From Gloeopeniophorella convolvens (lineage: Eukaryota > Basidiomycota > Agaricomycetes > Russulales), in NCBI GenBank assembly GCA_022496205.1, contig WTXD01000008.1, positions 1 through 64,000 on the forward strand: a DNA stretch of 64,000 nt, given 5' to 3'. Under the pieces are notes generated by a model. It ran no database searches. It had not been told where the DNA came from and saw nothing but the letters and a program-made list of their open reading frames with translations. Below are positions 50,423 to 62,785 of the stretch, in pieces. Both the position numbers and the translations under genes were made by a program. How positions within the stretch are numbered: the stretch's first letter is position 1; every line of letters starts with the position of its first letter.

Positions 50423-52359
50423 TGCTATATCTTTACAGGCGACTGAAGAATCCCAAGTATGAGTGATAAATTCGCAAGCGCCATGACCAATGGCTATGCA
50501 GTGACTCACGGGTTTCCTTGGCGACAAAATGCGCAGGACTGAAGGTCTTGCGCCGTCCAAGTTGCCACGAGGGGCGTAGGAATAACGATATCAGAGGTGT
50601 CCCGGAAGGCGGTGGCAGGGAATTCTGATCAAGGCAGATCGAAGGAGAAAATAGGGCGGCCTGGGGTCTTGCACGGAAATATGGTCCAGGCGTTGGATGA
50701 TGGATAGACGAGAGACGCAGGCAAAACGTTCGCTGAACTTGGGAACTTAGTTGTTCATTCTAAGCGTGACGTGACTAATGTTACACCCCTGTATTCATGG
50801 AACAGGTCGACCGGAGTTATTTGATTGAACATGATAACATGATCCTCATTCGCTTCACGCTTAACAATACGACAAGCCGCGAGGCAATTACAAGTACCGT
50901 TTCAGAAGGCAATAGGACGGGACGAATGCTCCACCTGGATGGAGGCACAATCTGGCACTCCTGACGCCCTTTTCCTACTTACGTATAGCTTGTCCAAAGA
51001 TGGACGAGAAGCATCCACAAACGAGGCTTCCGCGCATCGCGGGCTGCAGCGGGCCGGTTTATTCCTACTTTTCGGCCCCGGTCGATGGACAGGAAGCTGA
51101 CTGGCAGACCTGCCAATTCGAATACATGGGCTGTCGTGCTTGCAATGTCAACACTACGCGACTAGTTTCATTGAAATACGCGTGATGGATCCTTCTTCAT
51201 TTCCTCTCTTGTGCCACATTCTTGGACACCTGCTATTCCTGACTGAAGCCGCATCTCAGAGAAGTCATGGGGTCCATCAGGGACCATCGGCACCCGGCTG
51301 GGCGCTCGGCTACTCAAGAACCGGCCCAACGGATCCACTTATCAATCCTCACTTACATTCCAAAACTGGGACGCCGTGGTGCACGTTGCCCCAAGTACCA
51401 CAACTAACCTGGCAGCGCCGTACCACGTCATCCTCCCGAATTCTCCCTGCAGGCACAAGTCCTCAGGGTAAGAACCGCCTTGGTTTCTACACCTGCGAAG
51501 TTTTCCTCTAGCCTAGCCTGGATACAAGGAACACGGTGTTTCGTCATCCGATGAGGTGAACCCTAATTGAAGGCACTTTGGCCATCAGCGAAGGGCCTAC
51601 TGGTTGCATAGCTCAAGCACCCACGTCGCCATTCGAGCGCCCCTCCCCTCGCTACGAACGATCATCAAGAAAAAGGCTGTGAGTGCTAAGGCCTGCTCTG
51701 CACAAGCATCTCAGAAACGGCACTGGGGCAGGGCATGATCTGAACCCAACAGGCTATGCAATGCATTTTTCTCGCACGGGCGTCTGTTCGAGTGGAGAAG
51801 ATCAAACATACATAACAACGACCATGCGGCGCCTCTATTCGACACCTGCGTCATCCTCCGGCCCTCCGAAATCGCACTGCAACCAACCCGATCAACCTGA
51901 GCCCGGGTCGCCCTGGTCGAAGGTGTCCGGTGACGCGATAATCAACCTCCCGCTTTCTAACAAGCATCTACGCTCTTGATGCTGAACAAGGTCGCTGCAC
52001 GGCCAAACGTTCGCAGGGGGCTGGCTTCTTCGAACGTGTATCTATAGCAGAACCAATGGCTACGTGCACGCAGCGTCGTAAAGCAGAGAAGCCTTCCAGC
52101 TGTGCGGAGAACGCGTTCTTGCAGCATGATCTCGCGCGGGGAACCGCTCTGCCCACATGGTTATGGGTTGCTTCGGAGGTCACGGATCGTTGCGTTTGAT
52201 ATGGCGACACTTCAGGTCTCGTTGTCCACGCTTCTCCTCGATCCTTCTCATGCGCATCTTCGGCTACCCAGTGTGAGCTATAAAAGCAATACTTGGCCAG
52301 GGCACTTCGGCAGTCTCTGACAGACCACCAAGTCTCTCCTCGAGCCGACTCATTTCCCA
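50423..52359. other. 1.9 kb without a supported gene
   Basis: Upstream of the Zn2Cys6 gene and of the secreted-protein gene. The longest plus-strand frame (about 51186-51511) starts MDPSSFPLLCHILGHLLFL, which looks mildly like a signal sequence, but the rest has no recognised domain. No transposon ends were detected. Confidence 0.35.
52279..52286 (+). promoter_or_regulatory. TATA box (TATAAAAG)
   Basis: A canonical TATAAAAG 74-81 bp upstream of the ATG at 52360 of the secreted-protein gene. Confidence 0.6.
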
Positions 52360-53359
52360 ATGGCACGCCTTGCTCTCCTCTCTCTTCTGCTCGTCCCGTC
52401 CGTGCTCGGTCTCGCCTTGAACAAGCGTGCCGGCGTTGCATTCGTCAACCCCACCCTCAACGGCGGTTCTCTGCTCGACAATGCCGGCAGTGGCGGAGGG
52501 GAGCCCTTGAATGTAACTCCTTCTGTCGGACAAAGGCTTCTCGTTAAATAACGGTTGGACATAGGTCATTATCTCGGGTCTGAGCTCGTCCGATGTGCTC
52601 ACGGACGATGGCGTGCTCAACTTCGCCAGGGCTATTGGATTGTAAGTTTCCAAAGAGCCTCCCAACCCCTTGCGGCACTGACTGCAGAAACTATGCAGCT
52701 CGACGGAGTGCTTCGGCATTCACCTCGGGGACCCACAATCTGCCAACTTGGGTGACGGCCATGGATCCGTCAACCAGACCGTCGAGCTCCGCCAGGATTT
52801 CGGTGATCCCGTCCTCGGCACATGCGGGGAGAGTCTCGTAGGCGGAAACCACTTCCGCGTGTATCGCCAGAATGGTCCCCTCGCGGATACCGGCGCGCTG
52901 TTCCTAGCGTACGTGGGATCCTTCCTGTGCTTCGTGTGGTCACTTATCGAACCTCCGTCAGTGTTTCCCAGGAAGAGGTGATCCACGGTCTTCCATGTAG
53001 CCTGAGTTAGTAATCCTGACCCCACGTTGTACAGGACGTCACACAGGGACATACCATCTCCCCCAATGGTTATGACGTTGGCCGGTGCGTGGGATCTGCA
53101 CGACTTCGATGCAAAAGTCCTGACGATCCTCTTCTACGACAGTGACGCTCTTGTTACTGCCGCTGTGGGCACGACCAGCTTTGGCGGCGTCACCTACTCG
53201 ACCACCACGCAAAACATTACTGGGCTGATTGCCCCCGGTGCGAACGGCGTCAACCACGGTGGGTCCTTCCGGGCTTCCGCTGTGAATACTGTATTAAATC
53301 ATGTGACAGGCATTGCTATTGATGGCGTCGTAAAACTTCTCACTGTCACCATCCAGTGA
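52360..53359 (+). CDS. Small secreted protein of unknown function
   Basis: The start at 52360 gives MARLALLSLLLVPSVLGLAL, a clear signal peptide. The mature part contains FVNPTLNGGSLLDNAGSGGG, then after an intron VIISGLSSSDVLTDDGVLNF. Next come ASACFGIHLGDPQSANLGDG, VNQTVELRQDFGDP and LVGGNHFRVYRQNGPLADTG. It ends with TTTQNITGLIAPGANGVNHG and GVVKLLTVTIQ. About five introns are needed. The pattern resembles a conserved family of secreted proteins in basidiomycetes for which I know no function. NQT and NIT are possible N-glycosylation sites. The 3' exons around 53050-53280 are less certain. Confidence 0.65.
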
Positions 53360-53958
53360 AAGGAAGGGGTGTGCACCGACCCGCAGTACGTATGTAGTAT
53401 TCTATGTATACCCAGGGTGTAACCTTCCCTGGTTTTGTACACCTATACCATATTTGGTTATCAGAGCCGGTTGAAAGAGCTAGAACCCTCTGAACTAGGC
53501 ATACTCTACGTACGACGAGCGTGCTTCTAGGTCTGCATGCCTAGCGCGTTCTTTGGCGTGGGGCGCATAGCGGTATTGAGATGCCGACGCTGTTTCATGA
53601 TCAATGTGCGGTGGAGACGGGAAGCGGCGCTGGAGCAGTTCGATGTGTGGTGTGTTAGCAACCCCGTTCGCAACCGCAGATATCTGCGCCACCACTAGCC
53701 GAGCTGCGAATAGCATATTTTATCTGCCAGGGTGTCGTTGTGAGCGCGCTCCGTATCACACAGCCTCATAGCACCTCGGTATTCACCAAGGAGGGAAGAT
53801 TTCGCGCTGCGATCGTCCAGGTGGATAACTGTATGCATTGCGCGGGTCGTACCCCCATGTAATCAAATGAATGGTAGTATACAAGTGCGTCATGCGATGT
53901 GGTGAACCAAGGATGAGTGGAAGTCTGTGGACATTCGTGCAGGCGTCTCCGCCACGTA
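53360..53958. other. Convergent 3' intergenic region (secreted protein and DBF4)
   Basis: About 600 bp, no supported gene. It separates two gene ends facing each other. Confidence 0.4.
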
Positions 53959-56092
53959 TCAAGCGTCCGCATCAGCAGGTTTCCCGCCTGCGTCCGCGTC
54001 TGTGTCAGCATCAAACACACCGTCCCAGTAACCTCCCTTGTAGGGCTGCGGCAGGTAATCCGACACCTCCTGACTAGACGAGAAACGCTGGACGTCGGGG
54101 TCCATTGCAGGGTTATAGCCATCGGGGTATGAGCCGTCTTCCGCCTCGCCGATGTATGCGCCTGGCGGACGAGTCGAACGGGATTGGGCTCGGGTTTCAG
54201 TGACCTCGGCGCGTGTCTGCCGCCGCACTCGGTCGAGCAGATAGTCCAGCTGGACGAAGTTGGCCGGGTTGTTGGCGTACTTTCGGTGTTTACGATGGAC
54301 AATATGCTGTATATGTGTCAAACTAACACTGTCTCGAGTCTTACGGCTCAGGATGCGTACCTCTTGGAAGTCCTCGAACTTCATGCGGCAGCACTCGCAA
54401 TATCCAGGTTTAGTGGTCTCCTCGCGCTTGGGTAACCTCATGGTGTTCGTGCTCTTGCTCTTCCGCAACAGCTTGCGCTCCGGGATGGCGGAAGGCGGAC
54501 CCATGTCACCCTTGGGCTCCTTCTCGACTCCCCTCTGCCCGGCGTTGTTACTCGCGCCGACTTTCCGTGACGTGATAATTTGCTGCTGCAACCGCTCGCG
54601 CAGCACAGAAGGCATCTGCGTCGCCCCGCGACCGGAGAGCCCGGATGTAGAAGTGGTGCCTGTGGCGGACGTGATGGTCATGCTGTTGCCTGATGCGGCC
54701 ATGTAGCCAGAGGCCAGGTAGCCCGATGCGTTCGCGGATTCGACTATATCCCCTGTTTCTTCATCGAGATCAATAAAACCTTCCAGAGGCTGCCCATCTT
54801 CGCCTATTGACATGCGCCGATGGAGATTGACCATTGAGACTGAGCGCCGCAGGTCACCAGTCTTCTTGGCCTGCATACGATCGGTACGCATCTTCTGCTG
54901 CATCTCCCGTTCGCGCAGCTTCCTGCCACGTTCGAGCCGTTCTTGCTCGCGCGCCTTTTCTTGTCGCTCAGCGCGCTGCGCTCGTCGAGCCTCGTTCTTG
55001 TCGAATTCGATGAATGGACCACGCGCTTTTGGATGGCAATAAAGCACGGGCCAGTCCCCGGATTCCTTGCCATCGCGTCCCTTCTTGATTGGGTATTCTA
55101 ACGCATGTATAGTCGCCAGTTCATCATTTAGGTCCTCGATGAGGACGAAGTATGATGCCCTGGAGAAGTAGTGAAATCCAAGACGCTTCTCATTGGGGTC
55201 CCGCTCTGTGGTACCGTGCAAGCGCTCCGACTGGAGCAAGCGAGATAACGATTGGGGCGCGGTCACAGAGCCCGACCTGGAGAGTTCTGGATTCACGGGA
55301 GCCTGGCACCGATCTAGGACGCTTTCGAGCTTGGCAACAGTCCATATTTTCAATTTCCATTCGACGGCTTTGAGCAAGAGTTGATCATCATTAACAACAG
55401 GAAGGTCTTCAATGGGCCTGATGACATGGTGTTCATGCGACAGACACAAGCTGATGCAATGCTGGAGAGCGCGACGTACCGACCCTTGAGCCTAATGGGG
55501 CTCTTCAAGATGGATGTCGATCGGGACGTAGAGGCTAGCATATTCTCCTTGTTGTTATTCGCAATCACGTCGTCTTGAGGGATGGGGAGGTTCGTGATGA
55601 AATGCGTGATATTGTCCTTGGAGAAGAAGTCTTCGACTCGCTACAGAACGATGTCACGTCAGACTGAGTGCGCAAAAGAACGAACTGGCGCACGGAGTCC
55701 ATATAGTTGATCCTAGTTTGCAATCGTTCGCGGACGTCCGGGTCGCCTTCGGAAACGTCCCAGTGGAGGTAGAAAGCAAACTTGGGAAATGCACGGCTGT
55801 ACTTCGCGCGAAACTCCTCTTTTTGGGCTTCGCGTTCAGCCCGCTTCTTCTCCTTGGTCTTTGTGTCTTCATCTGGAAGGGTCGGGGTAGCAGATGGAGA
55901 TGCAGGGACTGGCTTTGGTCGCTTTGCGTTGAGAGTTTGTTGGGTGTCAAGAAGGGTGTCGGGAGAGCGAGGACGTTTCACCATTGATGAGATGGAGCGC
56001 GCTGGCATTCTAGCAAGAGGTGAGACTGCAGACGGCAGCTGAGGGAGAGAACGACGATTGCTATCGAGAGGGCGACGCGTGAGTGTGGCCAT
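53959..56092 (-). CDS. DBF4: Dbf4/Dfp1-like regulatory subunit of Cdc7 kinase
   Basis: Activates Cdc7 to fire replication origins; in meiosis the same kinase is needed for double-strand break formation. The start at 56092 gives MATLTRRPLDSNRRSLPQLP. The N-terminal region reads FPKFAFYLHWDVSEGDPDVR, then VEDFFSKDNITHFITNLPIP, the N motif of Dbf4. A middle motif lies around VLYCHPKARGPFIEFD. The C motif is a CCHH zinc finger, GYCECCRMKFEDFQE joined by an intron to HIVHRKHRKYANN, exactly as in the family. Long charged and Ser-rich linkers lie between. The C-terminus is an Asp/Ala-rich tail. Length about 640 residues. The 5' region contains an MluI-box-like element. Confidence 0.9.
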
Positions 56093-56309
56093 GATGCTGA
56101 AAGGCGCGTGGTCGATGCGTGCGTGACGAGAAGTTAGAAGAAGATGGACTGGGGTGTGACGAAGACGCAAGAGAGAGGAAGTAGTAGACAGGGAACGCAA
56201 AGGGAGGACCAAGACGGCTCTGGTAGCGAGCAGGCGTCTAACGTGCAGTCACGGCCGAAACGGGCAGGCTCGCGTTCATCAGCCGGTGCACCGCAAGACA
56301 AACAAACAA

Positions 56310-56331
56310 ACGCGTCGCGCTAAATTAGCGC
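56310..56331. promoter_or_regulatory. MluI-box-like element plus perfect palindrome between DBF4 and SPO11
   Basis: ACGCGTCGCG at 56310-56319 matches the MluI cell-cycle box core. It overlaps a 15-nt palindrome GCGCTAAATTAGCGC at 56317-56331, which reads as two E2F-like half-sites. The site lies 218 bp upstream of the DBF4 start, inside the 770-bp divergent promoter shared with SPO11. Confidence 0.5.
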
Positions 56332-56859
56332 CTCTGGCTCAAGGCGCGTAATAATGCACAATGGCCAGCACATTTCCTCGCGTTTCAGGGTCAAACAAAG
56401 CTCAAGATCTCAATACTTCCGCGAACACATCGTGATATTCAATGCATTCGGCGTGTCCAAGCCTGGACCCCGTGCCATCTCCATAGATCTCCACCGACAA
56501 ATCCGCCACAGCGACCAGATGGCAGCGCCGACCACAAACCTATCAAAGCGCGTTAGATCCCAACCAACCTTGACGCGAATAATCGTAATGTAAGTTTCGC
56601 GTCTGAACCGTTGAACGTTGACCCCTTGCAACTTGAAGGATGTGACACGTGATCGCGTGATCTCGGATGAGCTTTGTGATATCACCATATCGTGAATACC
56701 TAAACCGGTAGGAGGCAAGCCAAATCGGTCTAGCCACTGCCTTCGGGACCAGTGGTGACAAATTTCTACCACCCACGCATTTATGTTGTCTGCTGAGAAA
56801 AATTGCAGTCACCCACTTCCTCCCCTCATCCCTGATTTACATCAAATCCTACACCAGCA

Positions 56860-59027
56860 ATGGATGAAATCCTTGTAGAGCACCCCTTGGACCACTACGA
56901 CCTGTTTTTGGATGCGTACTCTGACGATGACCTTGACTTCGCTGGGAACAGCCTGGATGGTCGTTCACACGAATCCTCACAGCTTTTCATGAACTCAGAA
57001 ATAAGACGCCTTATCGAGCACCATGAGCCTGGTGATCACGTTCTTCATAACATGTACGATCCAGACCCCGAGGATTGGCTGTGGCAGCCTGGTGCAGGTG
57101 GAGAGCCAGCCTCACCACCGCGAAGAACAGAGGAAAGCGTCATGATCGATGATAAACGAGGGCGTGAGGATGGTGACTCTGCCGATGATGGATACTCAGG
57201 TCCAGCACAGTGAGCACCCGTTGTTGTGGCGCATATATGTACAGACCTCTTCTTTCAGGCATTTGGGAACGATCCAACGCATAGAAGAGAAGACTTTGGA
57301 TCTCCTGAGACAGATAGCTGCAGCACTTCCGACCACAGAACAAGAATTAAACGACATGCTTCATTCGAAGTCTAGGGACGTGAAGAAACTAGTGCTCAAG
57401 CTGGCTGATCGGAGGAAGTCAACGGCGAATGGGTATGTTGTTCCACGGCGCACCGCATCTGATGATGCGACTTGCGGGTACAGGGAGTGTGGCTGCCGTA
57501 CCTTCTATTTTCCTAGGGGCGCGAACGCAAGCATCACCCCTTTCGGTAGAAGCTCATCACCATCTAACATACACCGTGCTCATTGTTCGTTCAGCGCAAC
57601 TCTTCCGGGTCGCTGATTTGGCGCATGAGGCGCTGATTGAGGGCATCCCTACCACCAAAAGGCGTGATATTCTCAGCAGACTTTCTTTCACGACGGGTGA
57701 TACTGACCTCTTCCCCAGAGACGCATTTTACAGGGACGTACAGCTATTCAAGAAGCAAAACGTCGTGGACAAGGTCCGTCTCTTTCTCCATCCAAGGGGT
57801 TAGCTTTCACGGTGGCTGTCTTGTTAGCTTGTCGACGATCTTGCAGCAACCATTGATGTCCAAAGGGCTGACCTCAATGTCGTGAGTACTCGCCTGGCTT
57901 GGTGTTCGATGAGGCTCAATTATCACTTCTCAAGCGCGCCTCGTCCAAGGGTCTAGTCTGTGCAGCTGCCCTAGCCATCCACATTATCGGGGGAGATGTT
58001 GTCCGTACAATGGAATACGAAGTAAGGGTGGTTGTTCCACTGTCTCTTACAGGTTCTCATTTTTCTTCTGATGGAACAGAGCACCCTCATTCCTGTTTCA
58101 GAAGATATAGCGTCGCTTGACCTCCCAGCTGACCCCGGATGGGTCCTCATAGTCGAGAAAGAGGTGAACGGCGCGCTCGCGACTGTGCCTTTTTCAAACT
58201 CTCCTATGCTTAGGCCGTATTTCAAACGCTCCGTCAGCTGCGCTTTGTGCGCCATCACCGCCTGCCGGGAACCGGGATCATGATAACGGTGCGACAAGCG
58301 TTCTATACCCTTGTTCGGGTTCATTATTCGGCGGCAGGGTAAAGGTTACCCCGACCTAGCTACACGCCAGTTGGTCAAGAGACTATCGGACATCTTACCG
58401 CCCACGTATGTGCACAGCTGATCCCCTTTGAATCTGCCTGCCCTGAATAATGCTATCAGAGTACCAATCGTCGCATTGGTTGACGGTGACGCATACGGCT
58501 TGGACATCGCCTCAGTGTACAAATTCGGCAGCGCAGCACTTCGGCATGAATCACACCAACTCGTAACCCCGCGCGTAAACTGCATCGGGGTCTGGGCGAG
58601 TGAGCTGACACCGCGAGTTCCTTCCATCCAGTCAGAACCGGCCATTTGATTCTAACCTTGAACAGGCTCGGAATCGACAAGGACGCACTAATCCCGATAT
58701 CGCGGGCGGATGAGAAGAAGGTGCGCCGCTTCGGAGTTCGGGCGGGACCGAGACGATTCCCTGTATTCTTAGGCCCGCTCGATGCTGCGCCGTGACCTGC
58801 CGCAGAAATGGAAGAGAGAGCTAGTGCATATGCTGCACTCACGCCGCAAGGCAGAGACAGAGATACTATGCAACGCTCCGCGCGATCCGAACGACCCTCA
58901 TCCCTTGGTAAGGTACCTCACGGACAAGATCAACGACTGCATTCTGGCGCTTGCATCTGAGCTTCCGGAGCTTGGAGCATCAATCGAGGATGACGGCGAC
59001 AATAATTCCCTCTTTGAAGATTTTTAG
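56860..59027 (+). CDS. SPO11: Meiotic double-strand break protein Spo11 (Top6A-like)
   Basis: Catalytic transesterase that starts meiotic recombination. The start at 56860 gives MDEILVEHPLDHYDLFLDAY. About ten introns are removed to read GTIQRIEEKTLDLLRQIAAA, then AQLFRVADLAHEALIEGIP and TTKRDAFYRDVQLFKKQNVV. Here Tyr in DAFY is the catalytic residue (family DIYY). Further on are VRASSKGLVCAAALAIHI, IPVSEDIASLDLPADPGW and FVRHHRLPGTGIMITGKGYP. The Toprim metal site is VPIVALVDGDAYGLDIAS with DGD, and LGIDKDALIPISRADEKK and the C-terminal helices follow. Length about 500 residues. The intron before the catalytic Tyr uses an apparent GC donor (57662). Confidence 0.94.
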
Positions 59028-59255
59028 CGGTCTGTTGAAGTGGCGTCCTCTTTCTGTTCCTGGGAGTTCGTGCGGCTGGCCATGATACCCCTTTAGATGA
59101 GTTACGTCTGTTTTCGAGCACCTTGGCAGCATGTCCTCACTGTTCCGATCATGTCACTCGAGATTGATACAATCAATGCTAGGTTGGAGAGCAACGAATC
59201 AATCGAAGCAATGCGCCGACTTGAAGGAATGTGAAGTAAAGAAGAAAGACGATCT

Positions 59256-60118
59256 TCAAAATGTATACTGTGGAGGAGAATCGTCGCTACCTATCGCTTC
59301 CTGCCGCGTGCGCTCATATTCTGCATGTCCGTGGTATGTCGCCACATCTGAACGAATCGCCGGGAAGGAAGGCGCGTATTCTTCCGATATCGTCGGGCGC
59401 CAGCTTGCAGGAGGGGGAGATCCTGGTATGACCGAATGGCTTACTGGAGGGGGGGCCGAGGTCGCTGTTGAGGGGAGCGACTGTGATGACTTGTGCGTGG
59501 AGATATCGGAGCTAAGAGCCGGAAGTGCGGGTTTGCGCGGCGCAACGCCTGAGCGCCCGAGCACGGGCGTGACTCCGCTGTCGTTCGCCATCCGCATCTC
59601 AGGAGGATAAGGCGAATGGGGATCGGGGTCGATGTCACTCTGCTCGCGGCCCGCGACCGCTGCACGACGGCGCCGCCGCCGGAAAAGAAAAATTCCGAGC
59701 AGCAGAAGAGCGAGCGCGGCGACTATTATGGATTATAGGAGTGGGTTCAGAATGTAAAGGCGGAATCACGTACGTGTACCAACGACAATGCCAGCGATAG
59801 CGCCGTGGCTGAGACCAGAAGCACTGCGTACTGCGCCTATCCCCGGACCAGAAAATGGGTTGGGCGTCGGGGAGCTTGTGGGAGACATACTGGTGCAATG
59901 CGTCGCAGATCCCTTGCCATCGTCATCGCCATCGTCGTCGTCATCGTCGCTGTAGATGTGCATCAGCGAGATCGACCGTGGGCAAGGGCATGGTATACTC
60001 ACTCGGAGTGGAAGCATGTTCTCCCATTGCTACTTCCGTTACTACCATCACTGCCGCCTTTCGCGCTAACCACTCGCACCAGCAATGCATAGGAAAAGAG
60101 GAGAATGGTGCTCGACAT
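59256..60118 (-). CDS. Small type I membrane protein of unknown function
   Basis: The start at 60118 gives MSSTILLFSYALLVRVVSAK, a signal peptide. A short Ser/Gly/Asn-rich ectodomain follows with a poly-Asp run, then SGLSHGAIAGIVVGTLAALA and LLLLGIFLFRRRRRR. That is one membrane span closed by six Arg. The cytoplasmic tail is Pro/Ser-rich and contains YAPSFPAIRSDVATY and DSPPQYTF. The plan (signal peptide, short linker, GAIAGIVVG span, poly-Arg stop, Pro-rich tail) is common in basidiomycete membrane proteins without known role. Three exons. Nothing suggests an enzyme. Confidence 0.68.
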
Positions 60119-60528
60119 TGCGGAGAGTGGATATGACCAGGCGAGGGGAGGCAATTGAAAGGAGAATGCGAGAACAGCAAGCTCTTCAAACATGCGATAA
60201 GCTATTTATTGACAGACGGCATCTCGGTTCCCCGTAAGTATCACCTCGAAGGGATTACGGATCCCATGCGCAGCAAGAGTACCCAGGGTGTGCATGCAGT
60301 GCCCCGACAAACGCTTGGCGTGGGTGTCGATGTGGAGTACCAGCATAAAGACGTTGGGGTCGTCCAGGCAAGCGGTTCAAACAAAGAGAGACGAAGAGAC
60401 GAGAAGCCTGTCGTACGTTATGGGAGAACATGGGGCCATCGGCAAGAGCAGCATACAAGTTCGTCGAGGTGAAGAGCGTTCGATGAAAGAAGCGCGGTGG
60501 GAATAAAGCGGAGGTAGTAAGCAAGATT

Positions 60529-60601
60529 ACGCGCGCGTCCCAGACACGTCGCGACGCGGGTGCCTGCACGTGACTGACGCGACACGACTTGACGCGACGC
60601 G
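60529..60601 (+). promoter_or_regulatory. Cluster of MBF-like GACGCG motifs upstream of CDC6
   Basis: GACGCG occurs at 60553, 60576, 60591 and 60596 (the last two overlap as GACGCGACGCG), with ACGCGCGCGT at 60529-60538. All lie 105-180 bp upstream of the CDC6 ATG. Repeated ACGCG cores are the known binding sites of MBF-type G1/S factors in yeasts, so cell-cycle control is likely by inference. Confidence 0.55.
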
Positions 60602-60705
60602 CCTTGATTGATTGGTGTGCGGCCGAGCTGAGTTTGAATGCGTCCCGAGCGTAAAACCGGAATTTCTGGGCGCTACGACCCTCCTCAGGCTACCTCTGCC
60701 TTCAG

Positions 60706-62785
60706 ATGTCCTCTTCCGTCGTCCAGCGCCGCTCTTCGAGGACGTCAGTCCTCGGCAAGCGTACTTACCAGTCACAGGCAGGCCTAGCTTCGCCATCAGC
60801 GAGTGTCAGGTCGATTGAGAACGACGTCGTTGACGACAAGGACGACACATCCGGCACCGACTCGAGCCCTTGCGCCAAGCGTCCCCGCACATCCCTCACC
60901 CCTGTAGATCGCAATGGCAATAAAGAAAACGTCCCGCCGTTGCGTATCGACCCCATCAACGACTCTCCACGTTCTCTAAGACGGACCACCACTGAGACCA
61001 TTACTCCGACAAGGTCTCGTACGAGTATGTAATTTCGATCGCTTGTTGGATCCCTCTCCTAAACCCTGAGCAACTCAATAGCACCAGGTCGATATGCATC
61101 AATGTCAAGCATTGTATCAACTAATGCGTTGTTAGCACCAATGACACAGCTTGGGATTCAGACGCCTCCTCCGACGCCCTCCACGTCACTGCCTTTGCAC
61201 GGTCGGACTCGTGCGCTCCTTCGTGCGACATGCAACACCTCTTCAGAGATTGCCGGTCGTATATCCGAACGACAATCGATTAGAGATTTTATCGCTGCTT
61301 TCATTGGATCCCGTACCGACTCTGGTGCAACAGATCCCGTGCTGTACATCTCGGGCTCTCCGGGTTGTGGCAAGACTGCGCTGGTAAACTCCATGCTGGC
61401 AACGTTCGAAGCCGAACTGCTCGCGAACAGCATCAGCACAACTCTGATCAACTGTATGGCGCTCAACGGTCTTGATGCGGTGTGGGACCGACTACTTGAG
61501 GAACTGGGATCTTCGACTAAGCGGGGCTGCAAGACTCGCAGCTCTGAGGCTGTCGAGGGTCTGCTGGCCAGTCAAAAGTCGAAATGGTTCGTATCCTCAT
61601 CAATGTCGGATACGCGTCGGCTAACGTCACCCTGGCAGTGTCCTTGTTCTTGACGAGATCGATCATGTCTCTGCTTCCTCACAAGCGCTGGTCTCACTTT
61701 TCGCCCTTGCGCGCAAACATTCGTCAACCCTACGCATCATTGGGATCGCTAATACCCACACCCTCACCTCGTCCACTTCTGCTTTATCTTTGGACGGCGT
61801 CACTGGTGTTTCAACACTTCATTTCGCGCCCTATAACCCCGCGCAATTATTATCCATTTTGCAGTCGCGTCTCAAGCCGCTCACATCACTTGAAAGTTCG
61901 ATCTCCGAAGCGACCATGCAGAAATTCCTTCCTGTGCCTACCCTTACTCTGTTGTCTAAGAAGATCGCCGCCCAAACGGGAGACGTGCGCTCACTTTTCG
62001 AGGTTCTCCGTGGCGCGATCGACCTTGCTGTGACACAACCCCCGGCTAGTGATGCCGACACACCTCCCGTGACACCTTCGCACATCCTAGCTGCGCTCAA
62101 GGCATATGCCCCAGCTTCCAGAGTTGCCCCAGCTGTCTCGTCTGCATCGACGGCCAAGACACCCTCCAACAGCGAGACGATCAACAAGGTCCGCAACCTT
62201 GGCCTGCACGCGCGTCTGGCGCTGCTCGCACTCCTACTGGCTTGTCGGCGCACCGAAGCTTCCCTTCCGCTCCTCTCCGCTACCCTTGGGAAAGCGCCGC
62301 GATCGCCCGTCAAGCGCTCCAATTCGTCTCCTGCCGCTCTCCCTGCCAAGGCAAACATCGAATTGTCGCAGCTCCACGCTTTCTATAGCGCAATTCTCAC
62401 GCGCGGAGGTTCCGATGCGTTCGCCCCTGTGTCACGTAGCGAGTTTTGCGATCTCGCCGGAGTGTTGGAGACCGTCGGCCTGATCTCGCTCTCCTCGCCG
62501 TCTGGTGCCGGTCGCAAGCTCGGCCGGGCGACGTCCTTCAATAGCCGCGGGGCGAAGGGTCTCGCTGGTGCGCAGCAGAACCGCCATGTTGTCCTGGTCG
62601 AGGGAGTCAGATCCGACGAGGTCCTCCGTGGGCTCGGAGTGGGTGCCGAAACAAAAGACATCCGCGAAGAGGAAGTCGAGGCAATCTGGGCACGCGAGCT
62701 GGCACGGGTCCTCAAGGAGGCCAACCTTCAGAACTCAGCCGCCGGCACCTCCGAGCTCGGTTTCGACGGGGCAATGGAAGACTAA
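60706..62785 (+). CDS. CDC6: DNA replication licensing factor Cdc6/Cdc18 (AAA+ ATPase)
   Basis: Loads MCM helicase with ORC and Cdt1 at origins. The start at 60706 gives MSSSVVQRRSSRTSVLGKRT. The N-terminal tail has several minimal CDK sites (SP and TP, including PPPTPST) and basic patches, as expected for a protein removed or exported after phosphorylation. Then come ISERQSIRDFIAAF, Walker A VLYISGSPGCGKTALVNS, Walker B VLVLDEIDHVS, sensor 1 IIGIANTHTLTS and FAPYNPAQLLSILQSRL. Sensor 2 lies around IAAQTGDVRSLFEVLRGAID. The winged-helix C-terminus follows with LHARLALLALLLACR and SRSEFCDLAGVLETVGLIS. Two introns; about 650 residues. The stop is at 62785. Confidence 0.94.
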
